A stretch of DNA of 64,000 bases from Siphonodentalium dalli (GCA_032622095.1 CP136069.1:200109239-200173238), one strand, 5' to 3'; positions 50,454-61,795 are shown, numbered from the stretch's first letter. Numbers and translations: made by a program. The notes: generated by a model from the letters alone, not told the origin.

Positions 50454-53394
50454 GTTCTATAGAAATTCACAGGGGACCATCTAGATGATGCCAAAGGGGT
50501 CTACTAGGAGTAGCTTTTTACGAGAAAGATAATGGTCGGAGTTAGAATTTTCTAAAGTGACGCCGTTGTTGTCAGGGGCAGAAAAGGGGGAGGGGCAGAA
50601 AATAAAATTGTCTGCGATTGTTACCAAACTTATATATAACCATCCCCATAATATGAGGAATCTAATGGCGTGGCTTAAATATGGCAAAAGTCGCCCCGTT
50701 CGCGTCAGGGGTGTCCGGAAGGGTGGGGGCAGATTTTTTTGTCTGTCGCCAATTGCCACTAAACTTACATATAATCATCCCCATGATATGAAGAATCCAA
50801 CGTGTGGTTTAAATATGTCAAAAGTGGCGTCGTTTGAGTCAGGGATGAACGGAAGGGGAGAGGGGCACCAAAATTAATTAAACTAATTTTAGCGCCGATT
50901 TCCACCAAATTGATATATATTCTTCTTCTTGATACAAGAATCTAATTGTGCGATTTAACAACGCCAAATTGTTGTTTTTGGATGAGAGATTGGGAGGGGG
51001 TGGGCAATAAATTTGATATTAAGTCGCCGATTGCCACCACACTTATACAAAATCATCCCCATGGTATGAGGAGTCTACTGGTGTGGCTTTTATCTGTCAA
51101 ATGTGGACTCATTCGAGTCAGGGTTGCATTGAAAGGGACAGGGGCACCAAAATTGATGCACGATTGTTTTAGCGCCAATTTCCACCAAATTGATACACGT
51201 TCTTATCCATGATACGAGGAATCTAATCGTGATTTAAAGACGCCATAGTGGTGCTGTTTGGGTGAGAGATGGAGAGGGGAGGGATTGGCACCAAATTTGA
51301 TAAAAAAAAAATATTTAGTCGCCGATTATCACCAAACTTATAAACAATCATCTCCATGATATCAGGAGTGTAATCGTGTGGTGTAAGGATGTCACAAATG
51401 GGGCCATTCGAGTCAGTGGTGTATAGAGATGAGAGGGACACAACAAATTATATCTATATGTTTAGTGCCGATTTCCACCAGATTGATACATATTCTTCTC
51501 CGTGATACGAGGAATCTTATCGTGTGGTTTAGATACACCAAATTGGTGCCCTATGGGTGAGAGATATGGGGACTTTAAATATGATACGAATTTGTATACT
51601 CGCCAATTTTCACCAATTTCATATATATGCATCTCTAATCTCTAATGAGTCTTAGTGTGTGCCGCTTGAGTCCGAAATAGGGACGGGAGGGTCACCAAAA
51701 CTGATACAAAATATTTTTAGTACCAATTACCATCAAATTCAGACACGTTCTTCTCAAATGATACAAGAAATAAAATCGTGCTGTCTGTCTGTCTTTGTGT
51801 CTGTCTGTGTGCGTTCTAACTTCACGCGGTACAATCGAGATGGCACCAAGGCGTTCTAAGAGGGGTAACTTTTTACAAGGAAGATAATGGTGCGGGTTAA
51901 AATTTTCTAAAATGACGCTGTTGGTGGGAGGGAAAATTTAAAAAATATGGTGAAATAGTTTTGTCGCTAATTTCCACCAAACGAATACATAATCACCTTC
52001 GCAATATGGCGTTGTTCGAGTCAGCGTTGCATCAACAATTGATTTAATAAACCAAATTCCACCAAATTCATACACGTTTTTCTCTAATGATATACCATGA
52101 ATTAAATCACATTTGGTGTCGTTTGCGTCACGGATGGCGAGCAGATATGCACTATCATCGATAAGATTGCTATTCGCCGATATCCACATATAAGTTATAT
52201 ACAGTTACCAGGCCATCTCCATATCATTTTAAGAAGTTGGGCGTTCACATTTCACAATCCCGACATATGGTGACCCACTTAAGTCACTTGAACAATTATA
52301 TCTTCTTAACAGTCATATGTATATGGCAATCAAGGCATGCACACAATGAGCTAGCAAAAAGAGATAACTAGAAGAAGCATTAAACGTATATTTATCATTC
52401 TATTGAAGAGATACATATATTCGTGCAAACTCAGAGACCTCGAACCGCCAGAGAATTGCATATATACACTAACAAAATTTAGTCTGTTCCATTCAATACA
52501 GTTTCCACAAAAAGTTACAATTTGTCAAGAGATATGGAAGGCCTGTTCAAAAATAGTGGTCACAGTGTGCAGTGCAGTCAAATATAGTTTCTTCAAGAAA
52601 ATGCAGTTAGTAGCACAAGACTTTTCAGGATCCTACCAATACTGACATCTGACAAGGGTTTTAGAACAGACTCATCGAGTGACATAACAACTCAAAATCT
52701 CGCTCTGTGCCTGGCAAATGTAGATGATATATTTGCGCAGCAACATTTCGTTTAAACTAAGAATATTTAGCCAATATATAGCACCATGAACAGAGGAGCA
52801 CCTGGAAATTTCTTTGAAACATCTGTATCTTCATGGAGATATGATAGCGAGGTGTCCTCGAGATCTTAGTCCAACCCACTAGATTGATTGATATATCTCA
52901 ATATGTAAAACCCAATTATCATCTTTTATCGAACTAATGTGTTTATGATGTTCATGTATCATATTATAACGTCTAATGTATACGCAGTTGTAAATACATA
53001 AATACTTCATTATTGGTGGAACGGATTAATCGCGATAAACAGAATGACAATTGACAAGGTGAGCCACTACTTATATTCCATGACTGTAATAATCATGTTT
53101 TGTGATACTATTTGAATATACAATTCATGAGAAAACGTATAACACTTTAAGCAAGAGCATTCTCTATTCCCAACAAATATCCACAGCATACATTAACCTG
53201 GGCAACGCCGGGTAACCCTGCTAGTTAACTATAAAACATCAATATAATTGAGAATTTGTAAAATGTTATCATAATCATATGTATATAATTATATTGGGGA
53301 GCTAGTAGTTACGCTCCCCAATATTTACAGGCAAATAAATATATATAAAATCTATTAATTCCACATGTATTAAGAGTTCTCCATTGGGAAGATT
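50266..53394 (+). repeat. B1 repeat, split by Helitron copy 3
   Basis: The 299-bp repeat is present as 50266-50394 and 53225-53394. Its downstream half contains a hairpin with perfect 12-bp arms (ATATTGGGGAGC and its complement, 53291-53324). It ends GAAGATT exactly where A2 starts. Confidence 0.88.
50395..53224 (+). mobile_element. Non-autonomous Helitron, copy 3, with known empty site
   Basis: 2830 bp from TCTATATCTATATTTG to CCCTGCTAG, with hairpin ACCTGG-GCAACG-CCGGGT 11 nt before the CTAG. The uninterrupted sister sequence B2 reads AATTCAATTAACTA across the site (junction between 53874 and 53875). This proves precise insertion between A and T with no target duplication and fixes both ends to the base. 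It carries the internal second 5'-type module at about 51776-51925. No replication-helicase gene. Confidence 0.96.
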
Positions 53395-53666
53395 GGTAAC
53401 TTTTATTATGTTTGCAAAATATATTAAAAGAATTAATCTTCCTGGAGTAACGACCAATCCCTATATTTGCCTTATACGTTAAGTTTAAATTTGTTTCACC
53501 TTATTATGTAATTCATTGGAGCGCTTACTTGTCACTTGACCTCTTGTGTAACAGTAACAAGCTATTTGATTGGCTACGTACGTTCCGTGCTTTCTATAAA
53601 CTTTTACTTCCGGTTTGTCTCACTGCATTCATTTGAAATAAATTCGGCGAGTCGTCAACATCTTTT
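53395..53666 (+). repeat. A2 repeat
   Basis: A copy of A1 (45698-45969), differing by CCTGGAG for CCCGGAG and TCACTTGACC for TCTCTTGACC. Keeps the TATAAA/AATAAA block. Confidence 0.9.
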
Positions 53667-53745
53667 TCCCCTGCCCACCCGAAATTTCCCTTAATGTTTG
53701 GAATAGTCCAATTTCTAATTTTTCTACCATATACTAATGGTATAG
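53667..53745. other. 79-bp spacer between A2 and B2
   Basis: CCCCTGCCCACCCG followed by AT-rich sequence. I find no counterpart next to A1 or B1. It may be the remainder of an internally deleted unit. Confidence 0.5.
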
Positions 53746-54044
53746 GGCGTGTTTAGCCAAAAATTTAATAGATCAGTTGAATGGTATACATGTACATGTC
53801 ATACTTTTCGAATTTTCTTCTATTGTATTCTCATATTTTGAATCTTGATACTATCTTGACTCTTGATAATTCAATTAACTATAAAACATCAATATAATTG
53901 AGAATTTGTAAAATGTTATCATAATCATATGTATATAATTATATTGGGGAGCTAGTAGTTACGCTCCCCAATATTTACAGGCAAATAAATATATATAAAA
54001 TCTATTAATTCCACATGTATTAAGAGTTCTCCATTGGGAAGATT
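53746..54044 (+). repeat. B2 repeat, empty Helitron site
   Basis: Matches B1 without the Helitron (one substitution, AATCTTG for AATATTG). Ends GAAGATT at the right boundary of the element and holds the 12-bp-arm hairpin at 53941-53974. Confidence 0.9.
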
Positions 54045-55230
54045 CCGACATTTTTGACAGAGTATTTTCACACATTTTTAGAAGAAATATTCGTCCAATT
54101 TTGATACATGTGAGTTGGGCGATAACCAGAGTAGGGCAATGCATGCAACCATTGAATCTCGGAATTGCAGTCATGACGTCATGTGACGTCAAATAATATT
54201 TTGGGTGAGACAAATATGACGATTCACGCAAAGTGTTGTCTTTCGTTTCTTTTAAATCGCAAAGTAAGACGGATATGCCACATTGTTTTATACCATATGA
54301 AACTACTGCCAATTGGCTATATTTTGATATATAACTTATCGCTGCAAGCCGCATTATTTTTTATCACAGGCAGAAAAATCAACCCTCCCCCCTAAAGTTA
54401 AGATACGCCATGCTGTGGTATAAGGCACACATAACTCACGGTTACATGTCAATAGGCTTAATTAACATAACGGCCGTTGAAAGTCTGCTAAAGAATGTAA
54501 TAATATGTAAGTTTCTGTCTACAAACTCCAACATTAAATTAGAAACAATATATAATGTACCCCCAGACCCGAAATTTTAATAAATTTTAGAATTTTTCCT
54601 AAAAATTTAAATAAAACGCATTTTTTTAATTTCTGAAAGGCAAAAAAAGACAAGAATTAGTAACGGTGGAGATAATTGGTGTATACGGCATTTTTATTCC
54701 GCCTTGGATTAAAAAATGACATACTAAAATGGCCGCCAATATGGCAGCCGCAATATAGGTGGAAATTGAGAAATATGTAGGAACGCACAATTACTTGCTT
54801 AAATGGCTTAACTAACAAAGCGGTCGTCGCTGAACTGCTAAACTATAGTTTAAGGTATATATCCCGATCTACAAACTCGAACAATAAAATGAAAATATTA
54901 CACAATACACCTCCTGGCACTTTTTTTTATATAATATTTAGCTATTTTTCTCCAAAAATAACCTAAAGCCGTTTTTGTCATCTTATCGGAACCATAAAGC
55001 GCAGAAGGTAGCGTGGTGGAGATGTTTGGTATGTACGATAATCAATGTCGTTTCTGGATTGCAAAATGGCTTACTAACCCCAAGATGGCTGCCAATACGG
55101 TGGTCAGAATAAATGGTGAAATATGTCATGTTTCACTTTTATCGCCGTCATATAATATCTCACACAACCCAAAGTATAATATTCATTGTATCATGTTACT
55201 CCGGGACATCACAATGCGCAATTCTATTTA
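54045..55230. repeat. Left inverted arm, inner part
   Basis: The reverse complement, with many differences, of about 57830-59160. The first part (to about 54420) matches 58740-59160, including the ATGACGTCATGTGACGTC pair of CRE-like sites. Then two diverged subrepeats follow with GCCGCCAATATGGCAGCC (54730) and GATGGCTGCCAATACGG (55084). Confidence 0.75.
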
Positions 55231-56611
55231 AAATTGCTACCAGAATGGTGCCCGTTATTGACGAATCTTGCATTCATGAGCATTCGTGATCAAGTAATCC
55301 GTGTCCCTTGAAATAGGTGGCAATAGGTAATTACAGATGAACAGGATTTTTTAAAACGAAGAACCGTGTAACAGAAATACATTGAATGCCTGATTGTTAT
55401 TTATGCCAGTCACCTTTGACATAATCAATATGAAATTACTTAAACCCGACAATAGCAGGTCAATCTTTCTCAATGAATATTATTCCAAGTGTTACCAGGT
55501 ATGATGGTACGTATTAGGTGGATATGTCGTGATACCATTATCGAAGTCTGGCCTAGACGAGGTTGATGCGGGTTCACATCCCTGACTTGATTGTGCGAAA
55601 ATTGAGGCCGATTTTATACTAGACAAGGAACATCTCATTGTACATATACATGACCACATCGATAAGAAATGATAATTTGTTCACACTCTCTGAAGCAACA
55701 ACATTTGAAGCAATGATTTTGATTCTGAGTCAGTGCCTACATTAATCTGCTATATATACAATGTCCAATTGCTGTACAATAGCTTCGACCCACAGAAGAC
55801 GGCCGTGATAACACAGAGTGAATTTTTCCAGACCCTAAATCACCACCGCCTCTTTCGTTGACCAGTGTCCAATAACGCAAAGAAGATGAGATTCAGAAAA
55901 AAGAGAGCTCTCGTCGTACCAAATTAGTTCAGATTTTGCATCTTCCGAAAAATTATCTGATCAGTGATAAACATAAGAATAGTTATGTCCAGAATGAGAG
56001 TCCCTCCTGTGCGTCTAACTTAATTATGCATTTTCTGTTGAAGAAGATCGCCATGGACCGCTTTATTTGCAATGTATGAACGCGATAACATTCAGAAATG
56101 TTGTTTCCAACTTGGTGGAAAAGTAAACTTGTCTACGTTATGTTACATCTGAACGGGTCATATTCAGACCAGGAGGCCTGTGGCTGTTGCAAGTACCATT
56201 GGTGTTTGAAACGTTAAACCCATATCATTAATGTAGCAATCGGGCTGTATTCAATATTAGTATTTACAGGCAACTACACCGGCGGAAAACAATATGGCGA
56301 ATAATTCCTCGTCCCAATATCGTCCCGATTGTACAAAGACATATGCATGTGTTCCTCACACTCTGTTCAGTACATACTAAACTACGGCTATCGTATCCAG
56401 TTACTGATTTCGCTCAGCACATTCGGAGTTGTTATGGATGAGTTATCGTAGATCAGATTCTGGTCTGCACAGAAGTTGTTGCTATATGTCATTTCGGAGA
56501 TGCAGCGACAAATTACACAAAGAATCGTGATCCCATTTTGTTTTACTCATTTGCACATCAAACACAACCACAATATAATATCAGGATATGCACTACACAC
56601 GGTTCACTCAC

Positions 56612-56870
56612 GTCGCGCATAGTGGAATAAATATAGATACATTTGAATTTAACTGTAACACATCTGGCGTTAGACATGACAGGTGGGTGGAATTATAATG
56701 CTTTAACCATGAACGGACATGATATAAATATGGTATGTTTTCAGACATCCAGCCTGCTGGCATCAGCAGGTCCCTAACCCCATTATTTTTGGATTTATCT
56801 AGAAAGTTATTATACGCGTCCTGGTATCGACCAGTGTGTAGCGTGTATACAAATAATTGCAATTGTCGTC
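56612..56870 (-). CDS. Candidate minus-strand exon, unrecognised
   Basis: An open frame of about 84 codons with ordinary soluble-protein composition (GRYQDAYNNFLDKSKNNGV and later MPAGWMSENIPYLYHVRSW). It runs straight into a perfect splice donor GTGAGT (plus-strand ACTCAC at 56606-56611). The apparent stop codon is part of that donor. A possible acceptor AAAAG|GAC lies near 56873. I cannot match the protein to a family, and its phase does not join simply to the upstream candidate frames. Either a fragment of a host gene between two inverted repeats, or cargo of the large element, or chance. Confidence 0.3.
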
Positions 56871-56946
56871 CTTTTCATTTTGCTGTCACAATGAGCTAAA
56901 ACTTACACTGGGATACCAAAAGTCCAAAATCCTTCCAGAAGTAATC

Positions 56947-57368
56947 CTACCTACTCATCAGCATAGACAGATATGGGTAATATGACTGTTCATCTAGCAT
57001 TGGATACTTGTCCATATTCGGGGTACCTCGTCTTACAAGCAATTGTTCAGTCACTTCTGGAAATCGCGAGTGCACATGTGGTGACACGAGACTCCAGTAC
57101 CATACTATACAGAGTAACATACAATCGAAATATATAGGAACATAGTTTGATAGTTTTGTGTGATTTACCACATCGCTGGTATTTCGTTGTTGGAAATGTC
57201 GCTTAGAGCTTTGACTATGCTTTGCAACTTATCTACTACTAGTACAAGCAAATAATTCCCACCCGTTAAGCAGCTGACAAACTTCAAGATGAAAATCAAC
57301 CAGGTTTCCATCTCCTTGTGTGCGAAATATGTGTCATGGTAAATAATCCGGTAAATGTTAGAATACAA
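56947..57368 (-). CDS. Two overlapping candidate minus-strand frames
   Basis: The frame 57165-57368 starts at an internal Met with a hydrophobic METWLIFILKFVSCLTGG segment, like a signal peptide. It reaches NNEIPAMW at a good donor (G|GTAAAT). The frame 56947-57171 has a membrane-like stretch (CMLLCIVWYWSLVS), then TPNMDKYPMLDEQSYYPYL, and a donor-like AG|GTAGGA. They overlap by a few bases in different frames, so they cannot be simple consecutive exons as drawn. The family is not recognised. Confidence 0.22.
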
Positions 57369-57829
57369 AATTCAACGAGTCTATTGCGTGATGATGAAAC
57401 TGAACGAACCTGTATGATGTGACGGTTTGATAATTTGCTGGAGATGTCCTCTTGCGGACTGGGTAGCAATTGCTATTGGTCAATGAGATCCATTTATACT
57501 TACTTTCAGAACGGTATACATGATACCCAATGTATCAGTAGGTCCGTTCGTGTAGCCACGCCTCGTTGATAGGGATTAACTAACGATGCGTATCACCATG
57601 ATATATTTGATGAGATATATATCCGAATTGGTTAATTGATTAATTTTGTTATTCGCGGTCGCATTTTGTTACAATAGCCATATAGAGTGTCAAGAATGCT
57701 TAAATGTCGTGTTAAATTTAATATAACCTACATAATTCCCTTATTCTGTTCGCAAAGATAGTCAGACAGCCATCAGCGTTAAATCAACCATGTTTATTAG
57801 GAAATAATTTGCACGACATGCCACCGATT

Positions 57830-59307
57830 TCGAAGAACTAATCTTACTTGAGCGCGAATGAATGCAAAATATGTCGACCCTCTCACTCGTTGGTACCAAT
57901 CATTTTGATAGAACTGGCCACTGTTACGTCTCAGTATTGCAAAATGATATGAATATAATATGACTATTGGTTTTATAAGACATTGCTTTGCGATGGTGGT
58001 GTTAATTTTGACATGACATATTTTACAATTTCCAGCCATATACCGGCCACCGTATTGGCAGCCATCTTGGGGTTAATAAGTCATGTAGTATACGCCGACG
58101 GCATTAAATTTTCGTAAATACAAATTATATCCACCCACGCTACATTATTGTCTTTATGCATTTCGAGAAGATGACAAAAATAGGTTTTCGATTAGTTTTA
58201 GACTAAACTAATTAAATATTTAATAAAAAAATTGGGACCAGAAGGTGCTTTGTGTACCGGTTTCACTTAAATGTTCTAGTCGATGGATCGGGATATATAT
58301 ATTACATAAAACTCTTGCAGTTTATCAACGGCCGTTGTGATAGTTAAGCCATTTTGGGAAGCAATCGTCCGTTCTTACAAATTGCACAATTCCCACCTAC
58401 ATGTGTATATACCGGCCACCATATTGGCAGCCATCTTGGGTTATTAGGCCAGTTTTTAAACCAAGACGGAACGAAATTACCGTATACACTAATTATCCCC
58501 ACCCTTAATACATTAGTTTCATGTCTGCCTCCCGGAAGAAAACAAAATGCATTTTGATTATCTTTTTTGGGGAAAAAATCTTAAAATTTGTTTAAAAATT
58601 GAGTCAGGAGGTACATTATGTGATATAGTTACTTTAATGCTCGAATGTGTCGATCAAAACATATATAAAATGCAATACCTTAGCAGTCCATCAACGGCCG
58701 TTGTGTTAATTTCTCAATTTGGCACATAATAGTGCGTTATGTGTGCCTTACACCACAGCCTGACGCCTCTCAGCTTTAGGGGGAGGGTTGGTTTTTCTGC
58801 CTTTGATGAAAAAATAGTGCGACCAACAGCGATAAATGATATATTAGAACGTAGCTAATTGGCAGTAGTTTCCCATGGTATAAAACAATTGGCCATATCC
58901 ATCTTACTTCTGATTTTATAAGAAACGAAAGACAACGCTTTGCGTGAATCGTCATATTCTTCTCACCCTAAATATTATTTAACGTCACATGACGTCATGA
59001 CTGTCATTCTGAGATTCAATGGTTACATGTATTACCTTATTCTGGTTATCGCCCCATTCACAGGTATCAAAATTGGACGAATATTTCTTCTCAAAATGTG
59101 TGAATATACTCTGTCAAATATGTCGGCTTTATTTAAAAAATGACCGATTTTATCACCAGGTGCCTCAATAAAGCCACATAGTGCGAAAAAAGTCCGCCTA
59201 TCTGACAAAGCCAACATACGGATTCCGAAAGTTAAGTGTTCATGCTAACCGAAAATGTTGGTCTCATAAATTCCCTCTCCAGGCGACACCTATGTCCATA
59301 TTTGCCT
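57830..59307. repeat. Right inverted arm with 370-bp subrepeats
   Basis: Words such as CCGGCCACCATATTGGCAGC recur at 58042 and 58411, and ATCAACGGCCGTTGTG at about 58323 and 58692 (spacing about 370 bp). The outer end is CCATATTTGCCT at 59307. GCCATCTTGGG next to each subrepeat resembles a YY1 site. Confidence 0.75.
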
Positions 59308-59486
59308 AGACTATATCCCATTCAAGTTACAACCAGTTAGTTGTCGTTTTCAGTGCAGAGAAAGATTACTTCAACAACTTATCTTTTAATGATGAAATTA
59401 ACACGGTTCACCTGCCGTATACGCGTGCTGTCATACGAAATCAACTCGTCAATAGTCGAACACATATTTATCATAGAGTAGATTAA

Positions 59487-59833
59487 AGGGGGACTGTACA
59501 CTAAATCTGGCAATTTATGTGACCATCTCCTATTATACTCAACAGAATATATGCAACAAATGAATTAATTTGAACCATTGATTAGTGCAAAATACACTCA
59601 TGGGCTATATGAACAAAACAAACAACATGGTAATTATAATGAAAATTAATTTATGACTCCAGCCAAATATTCATTTTCAATATAATTACCATGTTGTTTT
59701 GCATCGTCCATAAAGTAAATGAGTGTAATTTGCACTCATACTTGGCTCATATTTATTCATTTGTTGCATATATTCTGTTGAGTAGAATAGGAGATGGTTC
59801 CATAAATGGCCGGATTTACTGTACAGTACCCCT
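59487..59833. mobile_element. 347-bp TTAA-target MITE
   Basis: AGGGGGACTGTACACTAAATC at the left, the matching inverted end at the right, and TTAA on both sides (59483-59486, 59834-59837). A near-palindromic interior, closely related to 41650-41987. Confidence 0.9.
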
Positions 59834-59837
59834 TTAA

Positions 59838-60506
59838 GTGATCTGTCATAACCAGATTATCGAATTAATACTTGTGTTGGATGATAATCTCCATTTATTC
59901 AATACTACAGTTATTCAGGCGCATTCAAATCCTAACCGTTTCAATTATTAATCCTTGCTTTTCCCTCAATATTGTTTAGACTCAACTGACATGTATAGTG
60001 TGTGTAATTCATATTTCCGATTTTATTATTCATTATATTTCACAATATTTGGTTGGAGGTGAAGGAAAACGTGCATCAAATCAAAATGGTGGTTGTTTCC
60101 CCGATATTATGACAACTTCCGGTTTAGTGACCTGGTATTAAAAGTTACAGTGTCTCCAGTTGCCTTGAATAGCATGGTACCAGGCGCGGTGCCCAATCGG
60201 AGGGTGGTATATTGGTCCCGCCGAGCTTCGTACTGCATTATTTGCAGTTATGGGTTCTGTTCTGTCCATATAATCCGAGTAGCGTAGTAGCTACCCTTAT
60301 TTGGTTTTGTAGGTTTAAATAAATGCTTATATCAATGCTTTCTAATTGTTGGAAATTTCCAACACATTTCTAACACCCCCAACTGATATATATATATATC
60401 GTTATTGCCTCCTATATGGAGAGATTATATTACACAACATAACAATTAATGGAGAAATAGACTATACATATGTACACGGCCGGATAAATTTGAGAATATA
60501 CCATCT
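59838..60506. other. No gene recognised
   Basis: AT-rich. A 64-codon plus frame at 60093-60287 has no domain. GTTGGAAATTTCCAAC (60349-60364) is a short perfect palindrome. Confidence 0.4.
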
Positions 60507-61047
60507 TTAGTAATTCTGTACTCCCTTCACAATGTTGCAGGCACGAAGAAGAAAGACAACAGCATCGATGATAAGGTCTCCAACATTAATCAAAGTATTT
60601 GATCTTTCGAGAATGTTTACGTTTCCTAGGAAAAGTGACGAAAGCTGCTCCCCCGAGAGGGAAGCTAAAAACTCGTACTGCTCTATACCCTGTATATCAA
60701 TCACCCTTTCCCAGAATATATCGCGAAGACGAATCAACACTCCTGCACAGCACTCAAACGTTACATGTATAATTTCATTATTATATGTCGATCCACATTG
60801 ATCGCATATGTGGTTTTGTTCAGGAGAAGTGCGAGATTACGCAGTTCCCTTGAGCGATGGCGGTTCCGGGAATAGAGATACCAGACGTCACATAGAGTGA
60901 GAGGGTCAGAGTGACATTGCGAGAAGAAAGACAGCTCAGGATCGCTAGTAATAAATTCCAAGCACTCTGCCCTGTAGCAGTTTTCAATGTTTTGACGAGG
61001 TTCATGTGTACCAGGATATACACTCTTAGAACCAGAAGTCCTTCAGA
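60507..61047 (-). pseudogene. 3' end of a non-LTR retrotransposon ORF2, frameshifted
   Basis: The minus strand encodes, in two frames, a segment typical of the C-terminus of LINE ORF2 proteins. The upstream frame (61047 to about 60830) contains NCYRAECLEF, then a region ending RHRSRELRNLALLL. After a frameshift, the second frame (about 60822-60507) contains the CCHC knuckle HICDQCG...EIIHVTFEC (Cys-x2-Cys at 60795-60806, His/Cys at 60750-60767). It continues RLRDIFWERVIDI and a hydrophobic helical tail to the stop at 60507. The RT and endonuclease domains are absent. A 5'-truncated, broken copy of the kind LINEs usually leave. The assignment rests on motif order and not on a database match. 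Confidence 0.6.
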
Positions 61048-61435
61048 GAACCCAAAAAGGTTATTCACCTTGTGACAATAGGAGCACCTTATTTTGGTGC
61101 TTCAAAGGACCCCATCATAAGGTTCTACTGAAGAACCATATCATAAGGTTCAACAGAAGAACACCAAGATGGTTCTTACGGGAACCATAATATGAACATG
61201 GTTCTTCAGGGAACCTTTATAAGAACCCCAGATGGTACTTCGGAGGACACAATCATAAGGGTCACACGAGGGTTCTTCAGAGAACCTTTCATATATCAGA
61301 ACAGGGTTCTTAAGGGAACCATAATCTACCCCAACAAAAAACTTCAGAGAACCTGTAAGATGGAATATCGTACGATGATAATATAGCAAGTTTACGCTCT
61401 TGCGTATATCGCGACGTTCAGTACACTTTGAGGTG
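61015..61435. repeat. Left arm of a GGTTCT/AGAACC palindrome element
   Basis: Begins TACACTCTTAGAA and then carries about ten GGTTCTTCAGGGAACC-type short palindromes. The same layout (TACACTCT tip plus many GGTTCT/AGAACC words) is found in abundant animal MITEs. The other arm with tip GAGAGTGTA ends near 63569. Confidence 0.6.
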
Positions 61436-61620
61436 TTTTATAATAACTAATAGATTGTCATAATATTGAATCATCTGGAGAATGATATATACAAGGCAGC
61501 TTATACCTACGCATTCAATATTAAATTCGCTTAATTTTGGTGTGATTCATATTCTTGAATACACGAAGGTGGTGAATTAGTCTGCACTTTAACATATATT
61601 TGTGTGTATTTTACGATTAT

Positions 61621-61795
61621 CACACGAGGGTTCTTCGAAGAACCTTTCATATATCAGAACAGGGTTCTAAAGGGAACCATAATCTATCCCAACATGGTTC
61701 TTTAGAGAACATTTATACGAACTCCAGATGGAATAGCGTACGATGATAATATAGTATGTTTTCGCTCTTGCGTATATCGCGACATTCCGTAAACT
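61621..61795. repeat. Direct duplicate of 61261-61432
   Basis: Repeats TCACACGAGGGTTCTTC through CGTACGATGATAATATAG and TCTTGCGTATATCGCGACATT with modest divergence. It extends the GGTTCT element by one partial copy. Confidence 0.75.

Larger units (their letters stand above)
45698..54044 (+). mobile_element. Split-direct-repeat element A1-internal-B1-A2-B2
   Basis: A1 (45698-45969) recurs as A2 (53395-53666). B1 (50266-53394, containing a Helitron) recurs as B2 (53746-54044). A1 and A2 are 272 bp each with two differences seen. B1 without the Helitron and B2 are 299 bp each with one. B1 abuts A2 exactly (GAAGATT|GGTAAC), so the element starts GGTAAC and both units end GAAGATT. Left and right flanks join cleanly into the sequence of the uninterrupted right arm (AATAAAG|CCGAC), with no target duplication. 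This order and the lack of duplication are the hallmark of Ngaro/PAT-like tyrosine-recombinase retroelements. The 4.3-kb interior has no RT or recombinase frame, so it would be non-autonomous or eroded. A 79-bp spacer between A2 and B2 is atypical. Confidence 0.72.
55231..57829. other. Core between the inverted arms
   Basis: 2.6 kb without a transposase, polymerase or integrase frame. The minus strand holds the candidate exons listed separately. The remainder is unassigned. Confidence 0.45.
45517..59307. mobile_element. Large element with inverted arms of about 1.4 kb
   Basis: The left arm is 45517-45697 plus 54045 to about 55230, interrupted by the insertion 45698-54044. The right arm is about 57830-59307 in reverse orientation. 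The outer tips are AGGCAAATATGGACATAGG and its reverse complement. Both arms contain tandem subrepeats (about 345-352 bp left, about 370 bp right) with the words AACGGCCGTTG and GGCCACCATATTGGCAGCC. I see no convincing target duplication at these tips, so the boundaries may lie slightly further out or have decayed. The length and subrepeats resemble foldback, Mutator-like or decayed Polinton ends. Two inverted copies of one repeat flanking a locus is the main alternative. Confidence 0.7.

Noticed and set aside
45698-53666. Ordinary LTR retrotransposon with A1 and A2 as LTRs
   Set aside because: The A repeats have promoter and polyadenylation signals like an LTR. However, A2 is followed by B2 and preceded by B1, the homology at the insertion site shows the element extends to the end of B2, and no target duplication is present at either set of borders.
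53959-54354. 131-codon minus frame
   Set aside because: It spans the junction of B2 and the inverted arm, so it is an accidental fusion of two repeats.
55540-55582. tRNA-like A and B boxes (TGGCCTAG, GGTTCACATCC) suggesting a tRNA or SINE
   Set aside because: The two boxes are too close together, and no cloverleaf, acceptor stem pairing or 3' tail could be drawn.
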